Source: Candidatus Cloacimonadota bacterium (GTDB lineage: Bacteria > Cloacimonadota > Cloacimonadia > Cloacimonadales > TCS61). Taken from it: DNA of 8,080 bases. The translations under genes and the position numbers were made by a program. The stretch spans positions 1 through 8,080 of the forward strand of contig DAOVQH010000098.1 in NCBI GenBank assembly GCA_030628755.1. The letters run 5' to 3'. Of the stretch, positions 1-5,029 are shown piece by piece. Below the pieces are notes generated by a model. The model saw only the letters and a list, made by a program, of their open reading frames with translations. It searched no databases and had not been told where the DNA came from. Position 1 is the stretch's first letter, and each line of letters begins with the position of its first letter.

Positions 1-35
1 AAAACTCCTGTTTTGTTTTCTAACTCACCCTACTG

Positions 36-65
36 CCTGCCTTGCCGAAGCTTGGCGAAGGCAGG
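36..65. repeat. GC-rich imperfect palindrome (REP-like hairpin)
   Basis: The outer arms CCTGCCTT (36-43) and AAGGCAGG (58-65) pair perfectly over 8 bp. The inner part, around GCCGAAGCTTGGC (44-56), folds further with one bulged base at 57. It is far richer in G+C than the surrounding AT-rich sequence, which is typical of a dispersed extragenic palindrome. There is no T-run immediately after it, so it is not a clean intrinsic terminator. It directly abuts a second hairpin at 66-99. Confidence 0.55.
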
Positions 66-99
66 TCCCTCTCTTTAACGCTTCGCTCAAATAGAGGGA
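66..99. repeat. Second imperfect hairpin, abutting the first
   Basis: TCCCTCT (66-72) pairs perfectly with AGAGGGA (93-99). Pairing continues inward with TTT (74-76) against AAA (89-91), leaving a loop region containing CGCTTCGC. With the palindrome at 36-65 it forms a two-hairpin unit ahead of the lipoprotein gene. It could belong to the 3' end of an upstream transcript or be a dispersed repeat; the sequence does not decide which. The remaining bases, 100-190, are plain AT-rich leader. Confidence 0.45.
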
Positions 100-202
100 A
101 CATAAGAAAAATAATTTGACGTAAAAATTATAATTTAACTTCTTTGAAATATAGAAATTATTAATCATTTTTGTTGAAACAATTTTTTTTAAGGAGGGTG
201 AA

Positions 203-1138
203 ATGAGATTTCTAAAAATCGTATATATTATGTTACTTTTAAGTTTATTAATACTTACCGGATGCAGTTTTACTTCGGTAAGAGGAGATGAATATCGTTC
301 TACCTCGGTTAGCTTCAATCCCAATGTTGATATTAATAAGATTAGAAGAGTGGCGGTTGTTCCAACCGAGAGGACTTCTGAATTTACAGGTGCAGCAGGA
401 ATGTGGGAGACAGACCTGATTCGTCTGGGATTTACAGTTCTGGATAGGGGAAATATAGAAACCATTTTAAATGAGCATGGTCTTTCGCTTTCCGGACTCA
501 TAAAACCTGATGAATCAATGAAAATAGGACAGCTTCTGGGAGTAGATGCCTTGCTTTTCGTAGATAGAAGTATAACCCAGCCCAGCACATTTAGAGTTGA
601 TTACGGACAGACCCACATGGTAGATATGACTACCGGAAGTGTTATCTTTACTGCACGTTTGGGAAGAAATACTCTTTCATTAGCGATAAAAGAAGAACTT
701 GAAAAAGCTGGTTGGAAACACTTCGTTAAGAAGATATCTAAATGGCAACCTGCACCTATTCGTTCCAAACTTCCCGATTTTGATCAGGATTTGATCCAGA
801 GAGTTGCTGTTTCCACAAATGCACAGCATGATTTGATCGGAGCACTTATTACTGCTGGTTATGAGGTGATTGAAAGAAAACAACTTGAAAATATCTTACA
901 GGAACAGGCACTTTCCATATCAGGTTTATTAAAACCCGAAGAAATGGAAAGAATAGGGCAGATTTACGGCATCCAGGGTATGGCTTTCAGTGAAGGTTTT
1001 TACGTGAGAGCATTACACATTTATCTGGTAAAACTTGTGGAACTTGAGAGTGGTAAGATCGTGTGGTCTTTTTACGATTGGAATAGCCTGGAAGATTCCG
1101 ACTCAATTGGCAAAATAATAAAGAAGATTCTTAAGTAA
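203..1138 (+). CDS. Lipoprotein with two tandem CsgG-like half-domains
   Basis: This predicted lipoprotein of 311 residues starts at the ATG at 203, five bases... after a strong AAGGAGGG (191-198). Residues 1-20 form a hydrophobic signal ending in the lipobox LTGC, so Cys21 should be lipidated. Two related segments follow. Residues about 48-122 start RRVAVVPTE and contain VLDRGNIETILNEHGLSLSG. Residues about 199-290 start QRVAVSTN and contain VIERKQLENILQEQALSISG. The pattern of a conserved Arg/Glu element, then an iL.E..ls.sGl stretch and an IGQ.(L/Y)G element, resembles the CsgG family (curli-type outer-membrane secretion lipoproteins) and related cell-envelope assembly proteins. Each segment ends in a 'TGS/SGK + VIFT/IVWS' strand. 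The first half keeps LGVDALLF; the second is degenerate there (YGIQGMAF). The exact role is unknown. No curli-type partner genes are visible, so an outer-membrane secretion pore is only one possibility. Confidence 0.8.
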   Translation: MRFLKIVYIMLLLSLLILTGCSFTSVRGDEYRSTSVSFNPNVDINKIRRVAVVPTERTSEFTGAAGMWETDLIRLGFTVLDRGNIETILNEHGLSLSGLIKPDESMKIGQLLGVDALLFVDRSITQPSTFRVDYGQTHMVDMTTGSVIFTARLGRNTLSLAIKEELEKAGWKHFVKKISKWQPAPIRSKLPDFDQDLIQRVAVSTNAQHDLIGALITAGYEVIERKQLENILQEQALSISGLLKPEEMERIGQIYGIQGMAFSEGFYVRALHIYLVKLVELESGKIVWSFYDWNSLEDSDSIGKIIKKILK

Positions 1139-1161
1139 TGATTTAGTCTTAAACAAAAATC

Positions 1162-1186
1162 TAATTGACGTGAAAGATAAAATTCT
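1162..1186 (+). repeat. 25-base TTGAC-type motif, copy 1
   Basis: This stretch begins TAATTGACGTGAAAG and ends AAATTCT. It matches 3489-3513 at 22 of 25 bases. A looser relative lies at about 113-135 (TAATTTGACGTAAAAATT). Copies 1 and 2 each follow a coding region by only a few bases to a few tens of bases; the loose relative precedes the first gene. The TTGAC could be a -35 element or part of a dispersed repeat. Confidence 0.5.
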
Positions 1187-1188
1187 GA

Positions 1189-1203
1189 AACCCGACTCGG
1201 GTT
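1189..1203. repeat. Perfect 15-base palindrome
   Basis: AACCCGA (1189-1195) and TCGGGTT (1197-1203) are exact inverse complements around one central C. As RNA it would be a short stem of about 5 bp with the loop GACTC. The sequence after it is ATAAATATATTTT rather than a clean T-run, so it is at most a weak terminator for the lipoprotein gene. It could equally be a protein-binding site. Confidence 0.4.
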
Positions 1204-1355
1204 ATAAATATATTTTAAACTTAACAAGTTTCAAAAACTTTTTAAGTTTTCCCTCCTTCCATTGCTCATGCGTTAAAATGAAATATGTTAACACAGTAAA
1301 ACTTTTGCAAAATTGCGTTCAAAGTAAAACTTGGAACGAAATAAATAAAATAAAT

Positions 1356-1385
1356 TTGACAAATATTAATAAAATTTCGTATTTC
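1356..1385 (+). promoter_or_regulatory. Possible promoter for the first MNT/HEPN pair
   Basis: TTGACA (1356-1361) matches a consensus -35 box exactly. An 18-base spacer leads to TATTTC (1380-1385), a weak -10. The coding start is about 90 bases downstream. Bacteria of the FCB group often use a different promoter consensus, so this assignment is tentative. Confidence 0.3.
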
Positions 1386-1474
1386 GTTTTCTGCATACGG
1401 TAATAAAAATAAATGAAATAAAGCAGGTTAGTGGTTTTAAAAATGATTATAGTTTTATGAAATAAGGATTTTCT

Positions 1475-1819
1475 ATGGATAAAAAATTAGCAACTTCAAA
1501 GATTACACCCCAGTTGATAGATTACATTGTAAAAAAAATAGTAAAAGCAATTGACCCGAAAAAAATAATCCTGTTTGGTTCTTATGCCAGGGGAGATTAT
1601 AAAAAAGATAGTGATTTGGACTTGTTTATTATCAAAGATGGAAAACATAACAGCAGAGATATGACAAGCAATGTTCGTGACTTGCTCTGGGGCAGAAGAT
1701 TTCCAATTGATCTATTTGTGAGAAAGAGTGAAGAAGTAAGAAGAAGACTTGAAATAGGTGACCATTTCTACTTGTATCACATTTTTAAAGATGGAAAGGT
1801 GCTTTATGAAAAGAAATAA
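1475..1819 (+). CDS. MNT-domain nucleotidyltransferase, MntA-like antitoxin
   Basis: This is a minimal nucleotidyltransferase of 114 residues. The strand-turn motif ILFGSYARG is followed by DSDLDLF. G35-S36, ten residues, then D47-L-D49 exactly satisfy the GSX10DXD signature of the family, and D79 in FPIDLF fits the third metal-binding carboxylate. The catalytic set therefore looks intact. In characterised type VII systems the MntA partner adds AMP to the HEPN toxin HepT and neutralises it; transfer of that role here is inference. The start ATG follows TAAGGA (1463-1468) by six bases. The 3' end overlaps the next gene by 14 bases, which suggests translational coupling. Length and motif fit the small antitoxin type rather than larger antibiotic nucleotidyltransferases. 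Confidence 0.85.
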   Translation: MDKKLATSKITPQLIDYIVKKIVKAIDPKKIILFGSYARGDYKKDSDLDLFIIKDGKHNSRDMTSNVRDLLWGRRFPIDLFVRKSEEVRRRLEIGDHFYLYHIFKDGKVLYEKK

Positions 1820-2225
1820 TGATGAATATGTTAAAGAATGGCTTATGTATGCTTATGATAACCTTGTTTCTGCAAAAAGATTATTTTCAAATATGGAACA
1901 AGAAGATTATATACCTTATCATACTATTTGTTTTATGTGTCATGGAAGTGCAGAAAAATATCTTAAAGCATATCTAATCTGGAATGGATGGATTTTGGAA
2001 AAGATACACGATCTCGAGGATTTACTAATTTATGCATTAGATTTTAATTGTGAATTTGAAAAACTTAAAAAAGAATGTAAATTACTGAACAGATATATTT
2101 CAGAAGGTCGCTATCCTGGAGATTTACCATTTGATTCCATTGGAGAAAAAGATGCCAGAGAGGCAATTGATGCTGCGGATAAAATTAACGAATTTGTTAA
2201 GGAAAGAATTAACTTTGAAAATTAA
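1806..2225 (+). CDS. HEPN-domain protein, likely toxin partner of the MNT gene
   Basis: This helical HEPN-family protein has 139 residues. Landmarks are HGSAEKYLKAYL (residues 46-57), KIHDLEDLL (66-74), RYISEGRYPGDLPF (96-109) and a final amphipathic helix, EAIDAADKINEFVKERI. The 'AEKyLKA' helix and the 'RYPGD' element are typical of one HEPN subgroup commonly paired with MNT proteins. I chose ATG 1806 because GGAAAGG (1793-1799) lies six bases upstream and the protein then begins like its family. The frame stays open further upstream to about 1758, but that stretch lies inside the MNT gene. The RX4-6H RNase motif of many HEPN toxins is not visible (R96 and R102 have no suitable His). The protein may therefore be a different HEPN subtype, a non-RNase, or a substrate-binding partner of the nucleotidyltransferase. 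Confidence 0.8.
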   Translation: MKRNNDEYVKEWLMYAYDNLVSAKRLFSNMEQEDYIPYHTICFMCHGSAEKYLKAYLIWNGWILEKIHDLEDLLIYALDFNCEFEKLKKECKLLNRYISEGRYPGDLPFDSIGEKDAREAIDAADKINEFVKERINFEN

Positions 2226-2238
2226 CTAGAAAAACAAA

Positions 2239-2398
2239 TTGACACTCATAAAATAAAAACCAGTTATTGATTCATTAATTAAAGTGTTATTGTAATTCAT
2301 CTTGGAAAAGAAAAAGTGATTTGAAAGGACAAACTATAGTTGGAGTGAAAGTGATTGTATTAATAGGTTACTAAGCTGGGGCTTAGTAACCAGAATGA
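2239..2398 (+). repeat. Intergenic leader-like element, copy A
   Basis: This is the first copy of an element of about 160 bp, starting at TTGACAC just after the HEPN gene. It aligns with copy B (2612-2769) essentially without gaps up to the terminal hairpin. It contains a 29-base core (2294-2322, starting AATTCATCT and ending AAGTGATTT) that differs from copies B and C at a single base. GGAG (2342-2345) lies exactly 19 bases after the core. A tiny frame, GTG 2351 to TAA 2372-2374, encodes V/M-IVLIGY, and its stop lies inside the hairpin at 2366-2391. No real gene follows this copy. Confidence 0.75.
2366..2391 (+). other. Perfect 11-bp hairpin closing copy A
   Basis: GGTTACTAAGC (2366-2376) and GCTTAGTAACC (2381-2391) are exact inverse complements with the loop TGGG. 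The equivalent hairpin in copy B has a different sequence but keeps the pairing, which suggests selection on structure. No T-run follows, so a simple intrinsic terminator is unlikely. An RNA structure or protein-binding site is more plausible. Confidence 0.65.
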
Positions 2399-2404
2399 GA
2401 ATTA

Positions 2405-2608
2405 CATTGAAACACCTTCCGAAGCTTTCATTCAAGTTTTCTGATGAAGAAGATTCGGAAGGTTGAATTCATGAGTTTGTATATTCTAGGCGAGAACTTT
2501 CCGAATCTCAGTCTTCGCTACGCTACGCCCGGACAGGTCAGTAGGAAGAAATACGTTTTCGGAAGCTTCGTAAAGGATGAAGGCAACAACAGGTCGAGTT
2601 ACAAAAAT
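2405..2608. repeat. REP-like block of inverted TTCCGAA motifs
   Basis: This gene-less segment sits between leader copies A and B. ACCTTCCGAA (2414-2423) is the exact inverse complement of TTCGGAAGGT (2454-2463), and the stem continues inward with CTT.CAT (2425-2431) against ATGAAG (2444-2449). A second pair is TTCCGAA (2499-2505) with TTCGGAA (2558-2564). Between the latter two lies a GC-rich run, CTTCGCTACGCTACGCCCGG, that stands out from the AT-rich surroundings. The block resembles a dispersed extragenic palindromic repeat inserted between the two leader copies. The open frame 2444-2692 crosses it and looks spurious. Confidence 0.55.
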
Positions 2609-2611
2609 GAT

Positions 2612-2769
2612 TTGACACCCATAAAACAAAAACCATTTCTTGCTTTGTTAATTAGAGCATTATTGAAATTCATCTCGGAAAAGAAAAAGTGATTTACAAT
2701 GACAAATTATAATTGGAGTGAAAGTGGTTGTATTGGTTTTATAAACCTAAGGTTTAGTAACCGGAATGA
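2612..2769 (+). repeat. Intergenic leader-like element, copy B
   Basis: This is the second copy, beginning TTGACACCC and ending at the conserved GTAACCGGAATGA stretch. Its 29-base core (2667-2695) is identical to that of copy C. GGAG (2715-2718) again lies 19 bases downstream. The short frame GTG 2724 to TAA 2742-2744 encodes V/M-VVLVL and ends in the hairpin at 2735-2762. The MNT gene at 2791 begins 21 bases beyond the element with its own GAGG (2779-2782), so the element sits in the leader of the second MNT/HEPN pair. Confidence 0.75.
2735..2762 (+). other. Hairpin closing copy B, covarying with copy A
   Basis: GGTT (2735-2738) pairs with AACC (2759-2762), and TAAACC (2742-2747) pairs with GGTTTA (2751-2756). 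An internal mismatch separates the two stems. Relative to copy A, the inner stem changes from TAAGC/GCTTA to TAAACC/GGTTTA, so both sides changed together. Paired changes of this kind are the usual mark of a conserved RNA or cruciform structure. Confidence 0.55.
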
Positions 2770-2790
2770 ATATAAAATGAGGAAAATATT

Positions 2791-3099
2791 ATGAAAAAAA
2801 AAGAAATACTTCAAAAAATTAAATCTGCGATAATAAAGCAATATCCATCAGCAAAAATTGTTCTTTATGGTTCTCGTGCTCGTGGTGATTTTCGAGAATA
2901 TTCTGATTGGGATATTCTGATTTTGCTCAAAGGTAATATAACAGAAGACCAGAAAATAAAAATTTTCAATAGTTTATATAATATTGAATTAGAAACGGAT
3001 CAGATTTTTAGTCCAATCATTCACAGCAAAAAAGAATGGGATGATTTGCAAATTACACCATTTTATAAAAATATTCAAAGAGAAGGAAATGAAATATGA
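2791..3099 (+). CDS. MNT-domain nucleotidyltransferase of the second pair
   Basis: This is a minimal nucleotidyltransferase of 102 residues. LYGSRARGD leads into SDWDIL: G27-S28, ten residues, then D39-W-D41, a perfect GSX10DXD motif. D70 in ELETDQIF is a candidate for the third acidic residue. The C-terminus TPFYKNIQREGNEI is typical of a widespread group of stand-alone nucleotidyltransferases encoded beside HEPN genes. The start ATG follows GAGG (2779-2782) by eight bases. The stop overlaps the next start as ATGA (3096-3099), so the pair is very probably co-translated. By family knowledge it may act as an AMP-transferring antitoxin; that is inferred. It is not a close copy of the protein encoded at 1475-1819, sharing little beyond the motif. 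Confidence 0.87.
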   Translation: MKKKEILQKIKSAIIKQYPSAKIVLYGSRARGDFREYSDWDILILLKGNITEDQKIKIFNSLYNIELETDQIFSPIIHSKKEWDDLQITPFYKNIQREGNEI

Positions 3100-3491
3100 A
3101 CATAAAGGATTTAATTTTGTATCGCTTAGAAAGAGCAAAAGAGGCAATCATTGAAGCAGAAAATATGGCTAATATCTCTCATTGGAATTCGTGTGTAAAT
3201 CGTTTATATTATGCTTGTTTTTATGCAGTAAGTGCTTTGTTAATTTCTAAAAATTTATCATCTTCTAAACATACAGGAATCAGGGCATTATTCAATAAGC
3301 ATTTAGTTAAAACAAATATAATTCCCAAAAAATATGGTGAACATTACAATCATCTCTACATTTATCGTCAACAAAGTGATTATGAGGATTTTTTTAGAAT
3401 GGAAGAAAGTAAAGTGAAACCCTGGATTGCTTTATCAAAAGATTTTGTTGATTTTATAGAAAGTACCATTATAAATCAAAAAAAAATTTAA
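3096..3491 (+). CDS. HEPN-domain protein of the second pair
   Basis: This protein of 131 residues is of the UPF0332/HEPN type. Landmarks are RLERAKEAIIEAE (residues 10-22), VNRLYYACFYAVSALL (34-49), KHTGIRALFNKHLVK (58-72), and LYIYRQQSDYEDFF (87-100) with its conserved R...DY. It is clearly a different HEPN subgroup from the protein at 1806-2225, which lacks the NRLYYA helix. No RX4-6H motif is seen, so nuclease activity cannot be claimed from sequence. It overlaps the preceding nucleotidyltransferase gene by four bases (ATGA) and should be its toxin or substrate partner. Its stop is followed at once by copy 2 of the TTGAT/TTGAC repeat. Confidence 0.87.
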   Translation: MNIKDLILYRLERAKEAIIEAENMANISHWNSCVNRLYYACFYAVSALLISKNLSSSKHTGIRALFNKHLVKTNIIPKKYGEHYNHLYIYRQQSDYEDFFRMEESKVKPWIALSKDFVDFIESTIINQKKI

Positions 3492-3513
3492 TTGATGTGA
3501 AAGGTTAAATTCT
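3489..3513 (+). repeat. 25-base TTGAC-type motif, copy 2
   Basis: This stretch overlaps the TAA of the HEPN gene, begins TAATTGATGTGAAAGG and ends TTAAATTCT. It matches 1162-1186 at 22 of 25 bases. With TTGATG (3492-3497) as -35 and TATTTA (3514-3519) as -10, 16 bases apart, it could be a weak promoter for the gene at 3657. That reading is tentative. Confidence 0.45.
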
Positions 3514-3571
3514 TATTTATTGGAATTGTAAGAATTGGGTTTGAGATTTGAGATGAATACAAATATTACTT

Positions 3572-3651
3572 CTTGCTTTGTTAAGTAATGAGTTTTAAAA
3601 TTCATCTCGGAAAAGAAAAAGTGATTTAAACGAACAAACCAATATTGGAGG
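3572..3651 (+). repeat. Leader-like element, partial copy C, with the RBS of the next gene
   Basis: This third copy starts CTTGCTTTGTTAA, as copy B does at 2639. It contains the 29-base core (3599-3627) identical to copy B. GGAGG (3647-3651) again begins 19 bases after the core. Here, unlike in copies A and B, the GGAGG serves a real gene, whose ATG is at 3657. Similarity ends at this point, and the hairpin of copies A and B is absent. This shows the element to be an upstream leader and translation-initiation region. Confidence 0.75.
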
Positions 3652-3656
3652 TAATG

Positions 3657-3965
3657 ATGAATGTTTATCAACCTTATGATGAACAAACTGTAATTAAAAA
3701 TTTTACAGAATATGTGAATAATAATGGTGGAAATTTTTCAAAATGGTTTATTGGTATTACATCTTTTACAGATACAAAAGAAAGTATAACACAATGTTAT
3801 AAATTAAATCATAACATTATTTTGAATTTTATTGTTGATAATGATGTTGTAAAAAAAGTGTATAACTATTTTAAACAAAAGGGAATGCAAAATGTTCAAA
3901 AATTTAAAGATGAAGATAAAAAGCCATCTTACGAAATATATACAATATTTATTTATAAATTATGA
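3657..3965 (+). CDS. Small soluble protein of unknown function
   Basis: This protein of 102 residues has no signal peptide or membrane segment. I chose ATG 3657 because GGAGG (3647-3651) is then five bases away, as in the gene at 4034; ATG 3654 would be only two bases away. Visible features are GGNFSKWFIGITS (residues 24-36), a VVKKVYNYFKQKGM helix (64-77) and a final strand ending IFIYKL. The order 'FSKW.(I/V)GI.S ... V..V..YF..KGM ... YK' resembles a small family of hypothetical bacterial and phage proteins that I recall only loosely, so I assign no function. It stands alone between the MNT/HEPN cluster and the secreted-protein genes, behind leader copy C. Its codon use is as AT-rich as that of its neighbours. 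Confidence 0.7.
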   Translation: MNVYQPYDEQTVIKNFTEYVNNNGGNFSKWFIGITSFTDTKESITQCYKLNHNIILNFIVDNDVVKKVYNYFKQKGMQNVQKFKDEDKKPSYEIYTIFIYKL

Positions 3966-3986
3966 TGATTCTTTAAAAGTTTAAGT

Positions 3987-4000
3987 TTAAGTTAACTTAA
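3987..4000. repeat. Perfect 14-base palindrome TTAAGTTAACTTAA
   Basis: The sequence is its own inverse complement. It lies between the small gene and the RBS of the secreted-protein gene, 24 bases upstream of GGAGG (4024-4028). No T-run follows. It could be an operator or simply AT-rich low complexity (TTTAAGTTTAAG precedes it). Confidence 0.4.
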
Positions 4001-4033
4001 GTGTAAATAGAAAAACCAAAATTGGAGGTTTAT

Positions 4034-5029
4034 ATGAAAATCATATTATTTATTTTAATGATAATAATGGGAAGTTTACTTTCCGCACAAACTCCACCAG
4101 ATACCCTTTGGACAAAAACATTCGGTGGAATTGATTCTGATGAAGCTTATTCAGTGCAACAGACCATAGATGGAGGTTATATTATTGCGGGACGTACTAC
4201 ATCTTATGGTTCAGGTTCTTACGATGCTTATTTAATTAAAATAGATTCTATTGGTGATACATTATGGACAAAAACATTCGGTGGTATTGATTTTGATGAG
4301 GTTTTTTCCGTCCAGCAAACCACAGATGAAGGTTATATCGTTACTGGAAATACCTCTTCTTATGGACTAGGGGATAATGGTTTATTGCTGATAAAGACAG
4401 ATGAAAATGGAAATGAGGAGTGGTATCAAACTTATGATGGAAGTATTCCAGCTTATGCTGAATCTATACAGCAAACCACTGATGAAGGATATATTATTGC
4501 TGGGGTAACTAACAATTATGGAGCAGGTAGTAATGATTTTTGGCTAATACGATTAAAACCAGCTGACCATATTATACATATTCCATCTGAATATCCAACA
4601 ATCCAGGAAGGCATTAATGCTTCAACCAATGCAGATACAGTTCTTGTTCAACCAGGTACATTTGCAGAGAACATTAATTTCAATGGAAAGGGTATAACAG
4701 TTGCATCTTTGTATTTGACCACACAAGATACAACTTATATTTCCCAGACCATTATCGATGGGAATAGTAGTGGAAGTGTTGTAACTTTTGAAAGTGGAGA
4801 AGATTCTACAGCTGTTCTATGTGGCTTTACAATTACAAATGGTTTAAACGATAATGGCGGTGGTATTTATATAAATGGCAACGTATCATTTATATTAATG
4901 AATTGTTCTGTTAATAATAATTATGCAAATGATAATGGTGGTGGCTTATGGGCTATGAATGTTTCAAATATTTTAATTCGTAATTCAATTTTCCACCACA
5001 ATACATCTGTTTGGGATGCGCAGCAATAG
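4034..5029 (+). CDS. Secreted beta-helix protein, N-terminal part of a frameshifted gene
   Basis: The start is ATG 4034, five bases after GGAGG (4024-4028); a TTG at 4022 lies on the RBS side and is not a credible start. Residues 1-18 are a signal peptide ending LLSA before QTPPD. Three repeats of about 50 residues follow (about 24-74, 76-125 and 127-175). Each has a (TLWTKTFGG or equivalent)...(S.QQT.D.GYI..G)...(YG.G..D) pattern, suggesting beta-propeller-like blades. Residues 182-270 are a 'PTIQEGIN...DTVLVQPGTF' right-handed beta-helix entry module, followed by NGGG rungs. The frame stops at residue 331 in the middle of a helix rung. The continuation is in another frame from 5014, so this is half of a protein of roughly 900 residues, probably exported and surface-bound or released. 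Confidence 0.8.
   Translation: MKIILFILMIIMGSLLSAQTPPDTLWTKTFGGIDSDEAYSVQQTIDGGYIIAGRTTSYGSGSYDAYLIKIDSIGDTLWTKTFGGIDFDEVFSVQQTTDEGYIVTGNTSSYGLGDNGLLLIKTDENGNEEWYQTYDGSIPAYAESIQQTTDEGYIIAGVTNNYGAGSNDFWLIRLKPADHIIHIPSEYPTIQEGINASTNADTVLVQPGTFAENINFNGKGITVASLYLTTQDTTYISQTIIDGNSSGSVVTFESGEDSTAVLCGFTITNGLNDNGGGIYINGNVSFILMNCSVNNNYANDNGGGLWAMNVSNILIRNSIFHHNTSVWDAQQ
5011..5016 (+). other. Apparent single-base frameshift site
   Basis: The beta-helix reads ...FHHNTSVW in one frame and ...GCAAIDIWDSNLNISNC in the next, joined at TTGGGA. Adding one G to the GGG run (5013-5015) gives TGG-GGA-TGC and restores one continuous helix rung (SVWGCAAIDIW). The downstream part has no ribosome binding site or signal peptide of its own. 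Real mutation, sequencing or assembly error and ribosomal slippage cannot be separated from this sequence alone. Confidence 0.7.

Larger units (their letters stand above)
1139..1474. other. AT-rich intergenic spacer, no convincing gene
   Basis: This 336-base spacer separates the lipoprotein gene from the first MNT/HEPN pair. It contains a 25-base motif repeated downstream (1162-1186), a short perfect palindrome (1189-1203), two AGTAAAACTT direct repeats 28 bases apart (1295-1304 and 1323-1332), and a possible promoter (1356-1385). The 77-codon frame at 1170-1403 starts with GTG, has no ribosome binding site and has an unconvincing composition. I do not call it a gene. Confidence 0.6.

Noticed and set aside
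25..588. 187-codon minus-strand open frame
   Set aside because: It lies largely opposite the lipoprotein gene, which has a strong RBS, lipobox and internal repeats. Its C-terminal end is a translation of the GC-rich palindromes at 36-99.
680..883. 67-codon minus-strand frame
   Set aside because: It lies entirely opposite the lipoprotein gene and shows no RBS or recognisable motif.
1189..1203. Intrinsic terminator of the lipoprotein gene
   Set aside because: The stem is good but is followed by ATAAATATATTTT rather than a run of T, so I list it only as a palindrome.
1170..1403. 77-codon plus-strand frame in the spacer
   Set aside because: It starts with GTG, has no RBS, crosses a palindrome and repeats, and has a Lys/Asn-rich composition expected from AT-rich noncoding DNA.
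2444..2692. 82-codon plus-strand frame
   Set aside because: It runs through the REP-like block and leader copy B. Its last residues are a translation of the conserved core, and copies A and C have stops in the same frame just upstream of that core.
2239..3651. Integron cassette array with attC sites
   Set aside because: Small cassettes separated by repeats invite this reading. However, I find no paired RYYYAAC/GTTRRRY boxes at the element edges, the third copy lacks the hairpin, and no integrase is in view.
2239..3651. CRISPR array
   Set aside because: The repeats are 160 bp long, only three, at irregular spacing, with genes between them; there are no spacers of uniform length.
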